Shown here in pieces: positions 34,535-42,772 of a stretch of 64,000 bases of DNA. The stretch comes from Verrucomicrobiia bacterium. Lineage in GTDB: Bacteria > Verrucomicrobiota > Verrucomicrobiia > Palsa-1439. Location: assembly GCA_022072455.1 (NCBI GenBank), contig JAJVHY010000012.1, forward strand, positions 169,236-233,235. The letters run 5' to 3'. The stretch's first letter is position 1; the number at the start of each line of letters is the position of its first letter. The notes beneath the pieces are model-generated. The model saw nothing but the letters and a program-made list of their open reading frames with translations, did not search any database and was not told where the DNA came from. The position numbers and the translations under genes are program-made.

Positions 34535-36346
34535 TCAACCTTTCTGCCGAACGGTTTCCTCGTCGTGGAGTCGCATGCGTGCCGACAGAATCGCCGCACG
34601 CCCCAGGTAGCCGACGATACAGGTCGGGTCGTTGCGCGCCACGACCGGCAGGCGACCGACGTCGCGATTCAGCATTTTTGTCAGAGCCGCATGCAGGGGT
34701 TCATCCGGAAACGTGACCACCAAGTCAGTGCAACCCGCTTCGGCCACGCTCATTTCCGTCGAATCGTTGCGCAGTAAGGCGCGGACAATGTCGCCCCGGG
34801 TGATGATGCCGACGAGCCGATTCTGATCATTCACAATCAAAGTTCCTTGTCGTCGATTGAGATCCGATCCGCCCCGAGCAACGCGATCGGCCAGTTCTGC
34901 GAGTTTCATCGTGGCCGGGATGTGCGGCACATCTTTGTCCATCACCTCGCGCACGCGCGCAAGTTCGAACGGGTCAATGCTGTATTCACACGCGACATGC
35001 TGGCCGCGGCGGGCGAGTTTTTCCGTGAGGATGGACCGGCGCATGAGCAATACCGTCACACCAACCGCCGTGGCAGAGGCAATCAGGAGCGCCGGCAAGA
35101 GATTGAAGTCGTGGGTCAGTTCGGCAGTGAACACCATTGCGGTGAGCGGTGAGCGCAGTGTGCCGCCCATCATCGCAGCCATGCCAAGAATGGCCCAGAG
35201 GCCGGGATCGCCGACAGGAATCCAGGAACCGGCCACGGCACCGAGTGCCCCACCAATAATGAGCAGCGGGGCCAGTACGCCACCGGAAGTGCCGGAACCC
35301 AAGGCAATGGACCACACGATCGCCTTTGCCACCAGCAAGCCGATGACGACCGCGCCAACGAATTCGCCGCGCAGCAGGTGATGGATCGTATCGTAGCCGA
35401 CGCCGAGGACGCGCGGTTCGATGATGCCGCCCACGCCAACGAACACAGCGCCGATGGCCGGCCACCACATCCAGTGGATCGGCAGCTTATGAAACAAATC
35501 TTCGCAGGCGTAAACAAGCATCGTCACCAGACCCGAACCAAAACCGGCCACAACCCCGAGGCCGGCAGCGATTGCCAGTTCCGTGCCGGACAAGGGCGCA
35601 TGCGCCAGCACAGGAAAGATCGGACCCGCACCGAGCAACAGCACGCGCAATACCGACGCAACGACCGACGCCACTGCCACGGGAATGAAGCTGCGCGGTT
35701 TCCATTCGAATAACAATAATTCAATCGCCAGCAACACCGCCGCGACAGGCGTGGCGAACACGGCGGACATGCCCGCCGCAGCGCCCGCCACGAGCAGTGT
35801 TTTGCGCTCCGCCGCACTCAGGTGAAATTGGCGCGCGAAGATCGAGCCGAACGCGCCGCCGGTCATAATGATCGGCCCTTCTGCGCCGAACGGGCCGCCA
35901 GTGCCGATGGAAATGGCGGCCGACAACGGTTTGAGAATCGCGACCTTGAGCTGAATGCGGCTGCCACCGAGAAGAATGGCCTCCAGAGCTTCGGGGATGC
36001 CGTGTCCCCGAATCTTCTCCGAACCAAACCGTGCCATCAGTCCAATGATCAGCGCCCCGGCCACCGGCACCAGCACCACCCACAGGCCCAAATGATGCCC
36101 CTGCGGCACTGCCGGCATCGCAGAAACGCGCTGGTAGAATGCGAAGTTGGTAATGGCCGCGATCAACCACAATAACGCGGCGGCGACCAGCGAACTGATC
36201 ACCCCAATCGCGATCGCCAAGGTGGACAAGAGCACCACGCGACGGTTGGTGCTGAAGTCCGCTAATTCATCGGCAACCGGTGCGCGCGCAACCGCCGCCG
36301 GGCCACTGGCCACAACAGGAATGACTGGTTCAATCGGAATTGACAT
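34535..36346 (-). CDS. clcA: CLC-type chloride channel/transporter with C-terminal CBS domains
   Basis: A 603-residue CLC protein. The chloride-filter motifs are visible: GGPFGAEGPII (148-158, with the gating glutamate), GSGTSGGVLAPLL near 350 and the helix-N motif. About ten to twelve hydrophobic segments fill 35-440, and two CBS domains (DVPHIPATMKLAELADRV ... LVGIITRGDIVRALL; TDLVVTFPDEPLHAAL ... VGRLPVVA) lie at about 470-595. It may exchange chloride or fluoride-like anions for protons. It is transcribed away from marR, with a perfect palindrome 11 bases upstream of its ATG, so MarR probably represses it. Confidence 0.92.
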   Translation of the reverse strand: MSIPIEPVIPVVASGPAAVARAPVADELADFSTNRRVVLLSTLAIAIGVISSLVAAALLWLIAAITNFAFYQRVSAMPAVPQGHHLGLWVVLVPVAGALIIGLMARFGSEKIRGHGIPEALEAILLGGSRIQLKVAILKPLSAAISIGTGGPFGAEGPIIMTGGAFGSIFARQFHLSAAERKTLLVAGAAAGMSAVFATPVAAVLLAIELLLFEWKPRSFIPVAVASVVASVLRVLLLGAGPIFPVLAHAPLSGTELAIAAGLGVVAGFGSGLVTMLVYACEDLFHKLPIHWMWWPAIGAVFVGVGGIIEPRVLGVGYDTIHHLLRGEFVGAVVIGLLVAKAIVWSIALGSGTSGGVLAPLLIIGGALGAVAGSWIPVGDPGLWAILGMAAMMGGTLRSPLTAMVFTAELTHDFNLLPALLIASATAVGVTVLLMRRSILTEKLARRGQHVACEYSIDPFELARVREVMDKDVPHIPATMKLAELADRVARGGSDLNRRQGTLIVNDQNRLVGIITRGDIVRALLRNDSTEMSVAEAGCTDLVVTFPDEPLHAALTKMLNRDVGRLPVVARNDPTCIVGYLGRAAILSARMRLHDEETVRQKG

Positions 36347-36356
36347 GGATTGCTAT

Positions 36357-36377
36357 TTATATCGTAACGCGATATAA
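36357..36377. promoter_or_regulatory. Perfect palindrome, probable MarR operator
   Basis: TTATATCG, five bases TAACG, CGATATAA: an 8+5+8 inverted repeat in the 63-base gap between the divergent clcA and marR genes. It ends 11 bases from the clcA start codon and 33 bases from the marR start. This is the size and place expected of a MarR dimer site, and binding would block both promoters. Confidence 0.7.
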
Positions 36378-36409
36378 GTCAAACCAAGACTGGCGTCGGG
36401 TGCCCGCCG

Positions 36410-36853
36410 GTGGTAAAGACACGCTCGATGGCACGCTCCCAGCAGCTTGGCAAGGCACAGTACGAAACGCTCGCGGCTTTTCGCTACGCGCTGCGGCAGT
36501 TCATCCGTTTCAGCGAAGAGGCGGCACAGGCAGCCGGTATCACCCCGCAACAGCACCAGGCCTTGCTCGCCATCAAAGGTTTTCCCGGACGCGACCGCGT
36601 CACCGTGGGCGAATTGGCGGAGCGATTGCAACTGCGTCACCACAGCGCCGTCGGCTTGATCGACCGGCTGGTGGCGCAGAAACTGGTGACCCGCGCGCCG
36701 TCGGCCACAGACGGTCGGCAGGTCCTCGTGGGATTGACCGGACGCGGTGAAACTGCACTTGAAAGACTCTCCGCAGCGCACCGTCGTCAACTGAAGCAAA
36801 TCGCCCCCGAACTCAGTCAACTGCTCAAACAGCTTGGTTGCGTCAACGAATAG
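36410..36853 (+). CDS. MarR-family transcriptional regulator
   Basis: A 147-residue winged-helix regulator: LLAIKGFPGRDRVTVGELAERLQLRHHSAVGLIDRLVAQKLVTR (helices and recognition helix, about 52-95), wing APSATDGRQVLVGLT, and long N- and C-terminal helices for dimerisation. Start is GTG 36410 (ATG 36428 is an alternative). It probably represses itself and the divergent clcA via the palindrome between them; the ligand is unknown. Confidence 0.9.
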   Translation: MVKTRSMARSQQLGKAQYETLAAFRYALRQFIRFSEEAAQAAGITPQQHQALLAIKGFPGRDRVTVGELAERLQLRHHSAVGLIDRLVAQKLVTRAPSATDGRQVLVGLTGRGETALERLSAAHRRQLKQIAPELSQLLKQLGCVNE

Positions 36854-36943
36854 GCGCTGCCGACTTCAACATTTCACCTTTCGATCATCAGGCTGCCAGA
36901 GGTGGCGCACGCTTCGGTGGACAGATTGCTCGTTCGTTGACCG

Positions 36944-37051
36944 GCATTAAGCGGCCCCGGCGTCAGCGATTCCTTGATCCGGTTGTCGGTCGGGACTGAA
37001 TCGCTGGAGGACATTCTCACCGATCTGGCACAGGCGTTGCCGCCGGCTTGA
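36944..37051 (+). pseudogene. Displaced 3' end of the Cys/Met PLP enzyme gene
   Basis: The 342-base gap before hemE holds this fragment. In one frame it encodes PALSGPGVSDSLIRLSVGTE then SLEDILTDLAQAL and a stop at 37049-37051. This parallels the end of the intact enzyme (GDSLVRLSVGTEALEDILTDLEQALR at about 34402-34482), at roughly 80 percent nucleotide identity. Upstream of it the frame is closed. The intact gene and this tail bracket clcA and marR. The rest of the gap shows nothing else I can support. Confidence 0.8.
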
Positions 37052-37194
37052 CCGGCAGCCATCCAACCGACGCTGGCCGTCTGTTGTGCCAACCTTCAAG
37101 CGGGATGTTCTCGACCGCGTTGCACGTGGTTGTTATGTTTGCGCTTGGCTGGTCGCGACGGGGAGACAGGAATTCGCCGCGTAGTGCTGAAATA

Positions 37195-38232
37195 ATGAAC
37201 ACAACATCTCTGAATAATCGCCAACGTTTTATTAACGCGTGCCAGTGTTTACCGGTCGACCGGCCGCCGGTCTGGCTGATGCGCCAGGCGGGACGCGTGT
37301 TGCCGGAATACCGGCAGTTGAAAACCAAACACACCTTCGTCGAGATGGTGCGGACTCCCGAGTTGGCGGCGGAAGTGACGCTGCAACCGATTCGCCGCTT
37401 CGATTTTGATGCGGCCATCATTTTCAGCGACATCCTCGTCATCCCGGAGGCGTTGGGGCAACCGTATGAGTTCACCGAAGGGGCCGGCATCAAGATGACG
37501 CCGCTGCAATCGGCGGCGGACATCGACGGGCTCGACGGTTCGGCGGTCGCGGAACGGCTCGATTACGTTCCGCAGGCGCTCCGGCTCGTCCGCGAAACAC
37601 TCCAAGATCGGACCGCGCTCATCGGGTTTGCCGGCTCGCCGTGGACGCTGGCGAATTTCATGCTCGATGGCGGAGGCGCAAAGGAATACGGGCAGGCCAA
37701 GCGCCTGTTTTACACCCACCGGCCCTTGTTTGACCGCTTGATGCAGAAGCTTACGGACGCCGTCAGCCGGTATTTGGAGATGCAAATCGCGGCGGGCGTG
37801 GATGCGGTGCAAATCTTCGACAGCCGCGGCGGCATGATGGCGGACGGCGCGTTTGCCGAGGCTTCGGGCAAGTGGATCGGCGAGATTATCCGCTCGCTCC
37901 ACAACCAGGTGCCGGTCATTGTTTATTCCAAAGGCACGAACGGCAACTGGAATGATCTGGTGGCGACGGGCGCACAAGTTCTCGGGCTGGACTGGACAGT
38001 GCGACTCTCGGAAATCCGATCGCGGCTACCGCAGAACGTCGGCGTGCAGGGCAACCTTGATCCGTTTGTGCTGACCACTACGCCGGCCGTGGTCGCGGCG
38101 GAGACCGAACGGTTACTGCGCGACATGCGGGGTGTGCCCGGCCATATCTTCAACCTCGGCCACGGCGTGCCGCCCACCGCCCCATTGGAAAACATTCAAA
38201 CAATGATGGATACTATCCGCGGGTTTGTATGA
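37195..38232 (+). CDS. hemE: Uroporphyrinogen III decarboxylase
   Basis: Removes four carboxyls from uroporphyrinogen III to give coproporphyrinogen III. The 345 residues begin RFINACQCLPVDRPPVWLMRQAGRVLPEYR (N-terminal signature with PVWLMRQAGR), then FDFDAAIIFSDILVIPEALG, GFAGSPWTLANFMLDGGGAKEY and VQIFDSRGG. Start ATG 37195 is the usual N-terminus. First gene of the plus-strand haem operon hemE-hemN-hemY-hemH; its stop overlaps the hemN start (ATGA). Confidence 0.96.
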   Translation: MNTTSLNNRQRFINACQCLPVDRPPVWLMRQAGRVLPEYRQLKTKHTFVEMVRTPELAAEVTLQPIRRFDFDAAIIFSDILVIPEALGQPYEFTEGAGIKMTPLQSAADIDGLDGSAVAERLDYVPQALRLVRETLQDRTALIGFAGSPWTLANFMLDGGGAKEYGQAKRLFYTHRPLFDRLMQKLTDAVSRYLEMQIAAGVDAVQIFDSRGGMMADGAFAEASGKWIGEIIRSLHNQVPVIVYSKGTNGNWNDLVATGAQVLGLDWTVRLSEIRSRLPQNVGVQGNLDPFVLTTTPAVVAAETERLLRDMRGVPGHIFNLGHGVPPTAPLENIQTMMDTIRGFV

Positions 38233-39602
38233 ACACATTGAATGTCAACCTCGACCTGATCAAGAAATACAACGTCCCCGGGCCACGCTATACGTCGTAC
38301 CCGCCGGCCACGCATTTCACGGATGCTGTCAAATTCGACGCGCTCCGCGACTCGATCGTCGCCAACAACACCGGCGAACGCGAGCTGTCGCTCTATTTTC
38401 ATCTGCCGTTTTGTTATTCGCTGTGCTGGTTCTGCGGCTGTACCACCGTCATCACCACGAAACAGGAGGTGAGTGGGACGTATCTGGATTACATCCAGAA
38501 GGAAATCACGCTGCTGAAACAATTCCTCAATCCGCGCCGCAAAGTGGTGCAATTCCATTTTGGCGGCGGATCGCCCACGTTCCTGCAACCGGACGAGATT
38601 CGCCGGCTGGGCGAACTGATTCATTCGAACTTCAACGTGTCACCCGACGTGGAAGCTTCGGTGGAAGTTGATCCGCGCCGGTTGCAGCGCGAGCATGTGA
38701 CGGCCCTGCTGGAGATTGGCGTCAACCGCGCCTCGCTCGGCGTCCAAGACAACAATCCGGAAGTGCAGAAAGCCGTGCATCGCATTCAACCGTTCGCAAT
38801 GACCGAGCAAGTCAGCGACTGGCTGCGCGAGACGGGGTTCCGGTCGCTCAACATTGACCTGATTTACGGGCTGCCGTTCCAGACGGCGGAATCCTTTGAG
38901 AAAACGCTGAATGAGATTCTCACGCTCAGCCCCGACCGGTTCGCCGTCTTCAGTTACGCGCATGTGCCGTGGATCAAGCCGCATCAGAAAATCCTCAAGG
39001 ATGACGTGTTGCCGACCGCGGAGACGAAACTGGAGTTGCTGAAGACGACCATCGAAACGCTCACCACCGTTGGCTACGACTACATCGGCATGGATCATTT
39101 TGCGAAATCCACCGACGAACTGGCCGTGGCGCAACGCCAGAAAACGCTCCAGCGCAATTTCCAAGGTTACAGCACGCACGGCGGCGCGGACATCTATGCG
39201 TTCGGCATGTCGGCCATCTCGCAAGCCGACGGCGTTTACTGGCAGAACGAAAAGGAATTGCCGGACTATTACCGGGAACTCGACGCCGGCAAGCTGCCGT
39301 TGCACAAAGGCTACCTCATGACCGACGACGACAAGATTCGCCGGCAAACCATCATGCGCCTGATGTGCGACCTGAGCCTCGACTACCCGGCCATGTCGCA
39401 AAAACTCGGCATCAACTTCACCGACTATTTCGTCAACGAACTCGCCTCGCTCAGCGACCTCGAAGCCGACGGCCTGTTGCAACGCAGTCCGACCGGCCTG
39501 ACCATCACCGACCTCGGCCGGTTGCTCATTCGCAACATCGCGATGCGTTTCGACGCCTACCTCGCGCAGGAAAAAGAACGGCGCTACTCACGCACGATTT
39601 GA
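38229..39602 (+). CDS. hemN: Oxygen-independent coproporphyrinogen III dehydrogenase (radical SAM)
   Basis: Converts coproporphyrinogen III to protoporphyrinogen IX without oxygen. It is 457 residues, the length of true HemN. The cluster motif is CYSLCWFCGC (62-71, Cys-X3-Cys-X2-Cys), preceded by LSLYFHLPF; FGGGSPTFL binds SAM, and PRYTSYPPATHF is the N-terminal substrate segment. HemN-specific LNIDLIYGLPFQT and GYDYIGMDHFAK are present. It overlaps hemE and hemY by four bases. It suits a cell that makes haem while respiring nitrate. Confidence 0.96.
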   Translation: MNTLNVNLDLIKKYNVPGPRYTSYPPATHFTDAVKFDALRDSIVANNTGERELSLYFHLPFCYSLCWFCGCTTVITTKQEVSGTYLDYIQKEITLLKQFLNPRRKVVQFHFGGGSPTFLQPDEIRRLGELIHSNFNVSPDVEASVEVDPRRLQREHVTALLEIGVNRASLGVQDNNPEVQKAVHRIQPFAMTEQVSDWLRETGFRSLNIDLIYGLPFQTAESFEKTLNEILTLSPDRFAVFSYAHVPWIKPHQKILKDDVLPTAETKLELLKTTIETLTTVGYDYIGMDHFAKSTDELAVAQRQKTLQRNFQGYSTHGGADIYAFGMSAISQADGVYWQNEKELPDYYRELDAGKLPLHKGYLMTDDDKIRRQTIMRLMCDLSLDYPAMSQKLGINFTDYFVNELASLSDLEADGLLQRSPTGLTITDLGRLLIRNIAMRFDAYLAQEKERRYSRTI

Positions 39603-40945
39603 ACTCCGTCGCCATCATCGGAGCCGGTATCACCGGGTTGACAGCCGCCTACCGGCTGCAAGAGCGCGGCGTGCCGGTCACGGTGTACGAAGCTGGTGAC
39701 CGCGTCGGCGGCGTCATCCGCAGCATTCGTGAAAACGGCTACCTCGCGGAGTCCGGTCCCAACTCGATTCTCGAAACGTCACCCAAAATCAACTTACTGA
39801 TTCAAGACCTCGGCTTGAGCCACCGGCGCGTTGATTCTTTGCCCACCGCCGAGAACCGGTATCTTGTCCGCAACAAGAAGACCGTCCTCCTGCCGGCATC
39901 ACCCGGTAAGTTCCTCGGCACTTCGCTTTTCTCGTGGCACGCCAAACTCCGACTCCTCCGCGAACCGTTCATCGCACCCGCACCGCCCGATACCGAAGAG
40001 AGCGTGGCGCAATTTGTCGTGCGCCGGCTGGGCAAGGAGTTTCTCGATTACGCGATCAACCCCATGGTGGCCGGTGTCTATGCCGGTAACCCCGCACGAC
40101 TCTCAGTGAAACACGCCTTTCCGAAGCTGCACGCGTTGGAGCAGAAATATGGATCGTTGATCAAAGGCCAGTTTCGCGGTGCGAAAGAGCGCCGGCAACG
40201 CGGCGAAGTCTCGAAGCAAGATGCGAAGAAACTTTCCTTCGATGCCGGGTTGCAAGTCTTGCCGGACACGTTGGCTTCCCGGCTTGGCGACGCCATTCAG
40301 TTGCGGACCGGCATCCAATGCGTCGAAAGAATCACCGGCGGCTGGCGACTCAACGATATCCACGATCACCCGGCGGTTCTTTATACCGCACCAACTCACA
40401 AATTGCCGGAGGTCGTGGGGTTCAATTGGGACTTGCTCAAGGAAATCTACTACCCGCCGGTCGCCAGCGTCGTGTTGGGATTTCGCCGCGATCAGGTCGT
40501 GCATCCGCTCGATGGCTTCGGCATGTTGATTCCGGAGGTCGAGGGATTCCGGATCCTGGGGACGCTGTTTTCCTCGTCGCTGTTTCGGGATCGCGCGCCA
40601 GCCGGGCATGTCACGCTGACGACGTACATTGGCGGGGCGCGGGCACCGGAGTTGGCACTACGGCCAACCAACGAATTGATCGAGATGACACGGCAAGACC
40701 TCGGCGTGATTCTCGGAGTGACCGGGCAGCCCACATTTGAGCACGTCGTTGTGTACCCGAAGGCGATCCCGCAATACGAAGTCGGCTACGGGCGGTTCAA
40801 GGATTTGATGACCGAGATTGAAACGCGCACGCCCGGTCTGTTTTTCGCCGGACATTTCCGGGATGGTATTTCGTTGGGCGATTCGCTGGTGTCCGGACAC
40901 GACGCGGCCGGTCGCATCGCGGAATTTTGGAAGGCACGATCATGA
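39599..40945 (+). CDS. hemY: Protoporphyrinogen oxidase, HemY type (TTG start)
   Basis: A 448-residue FAD protein: VAIIGAGITGLTAAYRLQERG (residues 4-24, dinucleotide fold), EAGDRVGGVIRS, GPNSILE, a helical membrane-facing middle, and the C-terminal FAD motif FFAGHFRDGISLGDSLVSG. It oxidises protoporphyrinogen IX or, in some relatives, coproporphyrinogen. The frame has no ATG in the right place; TTG at 39599 overlaps the hemN stop (TTGA) and gives an N-terminus starting right at the FAD fold. The next gene starts inside its stop. Confidence 0.92.
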   Translation: MNSVAIIGAGITGLTAAYRLQERGVPVTVYEAGDRVGGVIRSIRENGYLAESGPNSILETSPKINLLIQDLGLSHRRVDSLPTAENRYLVRNKKTVLLPASPGKFLGTSLFSWHAKLRLLREPFIAPAPPDTEESVAQFVVRRLGKEFLDYAINPMVAGVYAGNPARLSVKHAFPKLHALEQKYGSLIKGQFRGAKERRQRGEVSKQDAKKLSFDAGLQVLPDTLASRLGDAIQLRTGIQCVERITGGWRLNDIHDHPAVLYTAPTHKLPEVVGFNWDLLKEIYYPPVASVVLGFRRDQVVHPLDGFGMLIPEVEGFRILGTLFSSSLFRDRAPAGHVTLTTYIGGARAPELALRPTNELIEMTRQDLGVILGVTGQPTFEHVVVYPKAIPQYEVGYGRFKDLMTEIETRTPGLFFAGHFRDGISLGDSLVSGHDAAGRIAEFWKARS

Positions 40946-41955
40946 GCAAGAAAGGCGTTCTATTGGTCAACCTCGGCTCGCCCGACTCGCCGTCGGTGTC
41001 GGATGTGCGCCGGTATCTGCGGGAGTTTTTGATGGACGGCCGGGTGCTGGATGCCCCGTGGCCGATCCGGTTTGGCATCGTGCACTTCGCCATTCTGCCC
41101 AGCCGACCGAAACAATCGGCGCATGCGTACAAGTTGATTTGGACGCCGGAAGGCTCGCCGTTGATCGTGACGAGCAAGAAAGTTCAAGCCGAGTTACAGC
41201 GCCGTTTGCCGATACCGGTCGAACTGGCGATGCGTTACCAAAATCCGTCCATCGCGTTTGCGCTCGGCAAACTGCGCGACCAAGGCGTTGAGGAATGTCT
41301 GGTCATTCCGCTATTCCCGCACTACGCCATGTCCAGCTATGAGACGGCGGTCGTCCGAGTGCAGGAGTTGCAGGCCAAACTTGCGCCGCAACTGAAATTG
41401 CGCCTGCAACCGCCCTACTACGTCGACCCTGATTACGTGCGCGCCTTGGTAGGCAGTGCGGCGGACTATCTCAAGCAAGATTACGATCATCTGCTCTTCA
41501 GCTTTCACGGAATCCCCGAACGCCACCTGCGCAAGAGCGATCCGACCGGCGACCACTGTCTCTCGCGTCCGGACTGCTGTGAGTGCGACAGCCCCGCCCA
41601 CGCCACCTGTTACCGGGCGCAATGCTTCAAGACCGTTGCTGCGTTCGTGAAAGAAACGGGCGTGAAGAATTACTCGGTCTCGTTCCAATCGCGTCTCGGG
41701 CGCGACCCGTGGCTCAAACCGTATACTGACTTCGAATTCCCCCGTCTCGCTGCGGCCGGGGTGAAACGTCTCTTGGTGATTTGCCCGGCCTTCGTGTCCG
41801 ACTGCCTCGAAACAATCGAAGAAATCCGCATCCGCGGACGTGATTCATTTCTGGCCGCCGGTGGACAGGATCTCCGGCAAATCCCCTGTCTCAACGAGCA
41901 TCCCCTCTGGCTCGACGCCTTGGAAAAGATGGCCACCAGTTTCGCCGCGCGCTGA
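40942..41955 (+). CDS. hemH: Ferrochelatase
   Basis: Inserts Fe2+ into the porphyrin. The 337 residues carry GVLLVNLGSPDSPSVSDVRRYLREFLMD at the start, the catalytic histidine in LLFSFHGIPERHLRKSDP, and the C-terminal FVSDCLETIEEI. A CPxCC-like stretch (CLSRPDCCECDSPAHATC, about 206-223) could hold the Fe-S cluster seen in many bacterial ferrochelatases. ATG 40942 overlaps the hemY stop. Last gene of the haem operon, convergent with the RIC gene 16 bases away. Confidence 0.95.
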   Translation: MSKKGVLLVNLGSPDSPSVSDVRRYLREFLMDGRVLDAPWPIRFGIVHFAILPSRPKQSAHAYKLIWTPEGSPLIVTSKKVQAELQRRLPIPVELAMRYQNPSIAFALGKLRDQGVEECLVIPLFPHYAMSSYETAVVRVQELQAKLAPQLKLRLQPPYYVDPDYVRALVGSAADYLKQDYDHLLFSFHGIPERHLRKSDPTGDHCLSRPDCCECDSPAHATCYRAQCFKTVAAFVKETGVKNYSVSFQSRLGRDPWLKPYTDFEFPRLAAAGVKRLLVICPAFVSDCLETIEEIRIRGRDSFLAAGGQDLRQIPCLNEHPLWLDALEKMATSFAAR

Positions 41956-41970
41956 CAGCCGCGCGCACTT

Positions 41971-42687
41971 TCAACCTTGCCGTTCGATCGCGCGCGGGAA
42001 CAGGATGTTGTTTTCCTTGTGGACATGCTGATGCAGGTCGTCTTCAAGGTGCGCCAGCGCATCCAACATCGCCCGGTAGGTGTTGCAGGCCCAGTCGGGC
42101 GGCGTGAATCCGTCCGTCAACTCGCGCATCTTCGCCAATGCCCCACCGGCCTGGTCATGCTCCATTTCCATCATGCGAATTGGATTGGCCAACGACCCGC
42201 AGTGAAATGCCGGGGCCGACTCACTGGCGTCGAGTTGCCGGATCATGGGAAACAGAACCTGCTCTTCTTTCAGCATGTGCTGCGACATCTCCATTGCCAA
42301 ACCGGCATACGTGTCGCGGAGCTGCGCCAGCCGGGCGTCTTCGCCGCCATGCACCGCCGCCACCTTGGTGGTCATGGCCGTGAGCCGCGGCAACTCCGTT
42401 TTCAAGTACGCATGGTGCGTCGCTTCGATGTGATCGGCCAACGCCGTCAGCGACATCGCGGCCGGGTCCACGCTCGCGTCGCCCGCCGTCGCCCCTGCTT
42501 TTTCCAGCGTGTCCAGTAATTGTTGGGGATCAATCCCTTTCTTCCGGCACGCCTCCGCCAGTGGCAGCTTGCCGCCACAACAATAATCAATCCCTGCTTG
42601 CTCGAACACGCGAGAGAGAGCGGGCCGTCTCGCCACAATCGAGCCGACCGTGTCAGTCACCGCGAATAATTCCGTTTTGGTCGTCAT
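41971..42687 (-). CDS. ytfE: RIC-type iron-sulfur cluster repair di-iron protein (YtfE/ScdA family)
   Basis: A 238-residue protein with the N-terminal ScdA/DUF542 domain (FEQAGIDYCCGGKLPLAEACRKKG, cysteines at 36-37) and a hemerythrin-like di-iron domain whose histidines appear at HIEATHHAYLKTELPRL, HGGEDARL, QHMLKEEQVLFPM, MEMEHDQAG and LHQHVHKENNILFPRA. Such proteins repair Fe-S clusters damaged by nitric oxide or peroxide. An FNR/DNR-like box lies 72 bases upstream. Nitric oxide arises during nitrate respiration, so this fits the nar genes in the same window. Confidence 0.94.
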   Translation of the reverse strand: MTTKTELFAVTDTVGSIVARRPALSRVFEQAGIDYCCGGKLPLAEACRKKGIDPQQLLDTLEKAGATAGDASVDPAAMSLTALADHIEATHHAYLKTELPRLTAMTTKVAAVHGGEDARLAQLRDTYAGLAMEMSQHMLKEEQVLFPMIRQLDASESAPAFHCGSLANPIRMMEMEHDQAGGALAKMRELTDGFTPPDWACNTYRAMLDALAHLEDDLHQHVHKENNILFPRAIERQG

Positions 42688-42731
42688 CTTCTTGTCTTTC
42701 GTAATGGGTTTTCGTTTTTCCTACAGGAGCA

Positions 42732-42772
42732 CCATACGCTCACCGCCACCGGTGCCGATTGATCCAGGTCAA
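42732..42772 (-). promoter_or_regulatory. FNR/DNR-type box and -10 element upstream of the RIC gene
   Basis: Minus strand TTGACCTGGATCAA (42759-42772) fits TTGAY-N4-ATCAA, the Fnr/Dnr consensus. A TATGGT element at 42732-42737 is centred 31 bases downstream, the spacing of a class II (-41.5) activator site. The box overlaps the stop codon of the upstream gene. It predicts activation of the repair gene by low oxygen or nitric oxide. Confidence 0.6.

Noticed and set aside
41956..41970. Hairpin GCGCGC...GCGCGC between hemH and the RIC gene as a terminator
   Set aside because: The stem is self-complementary low-complexity GC and no T-tract follows on either strand.
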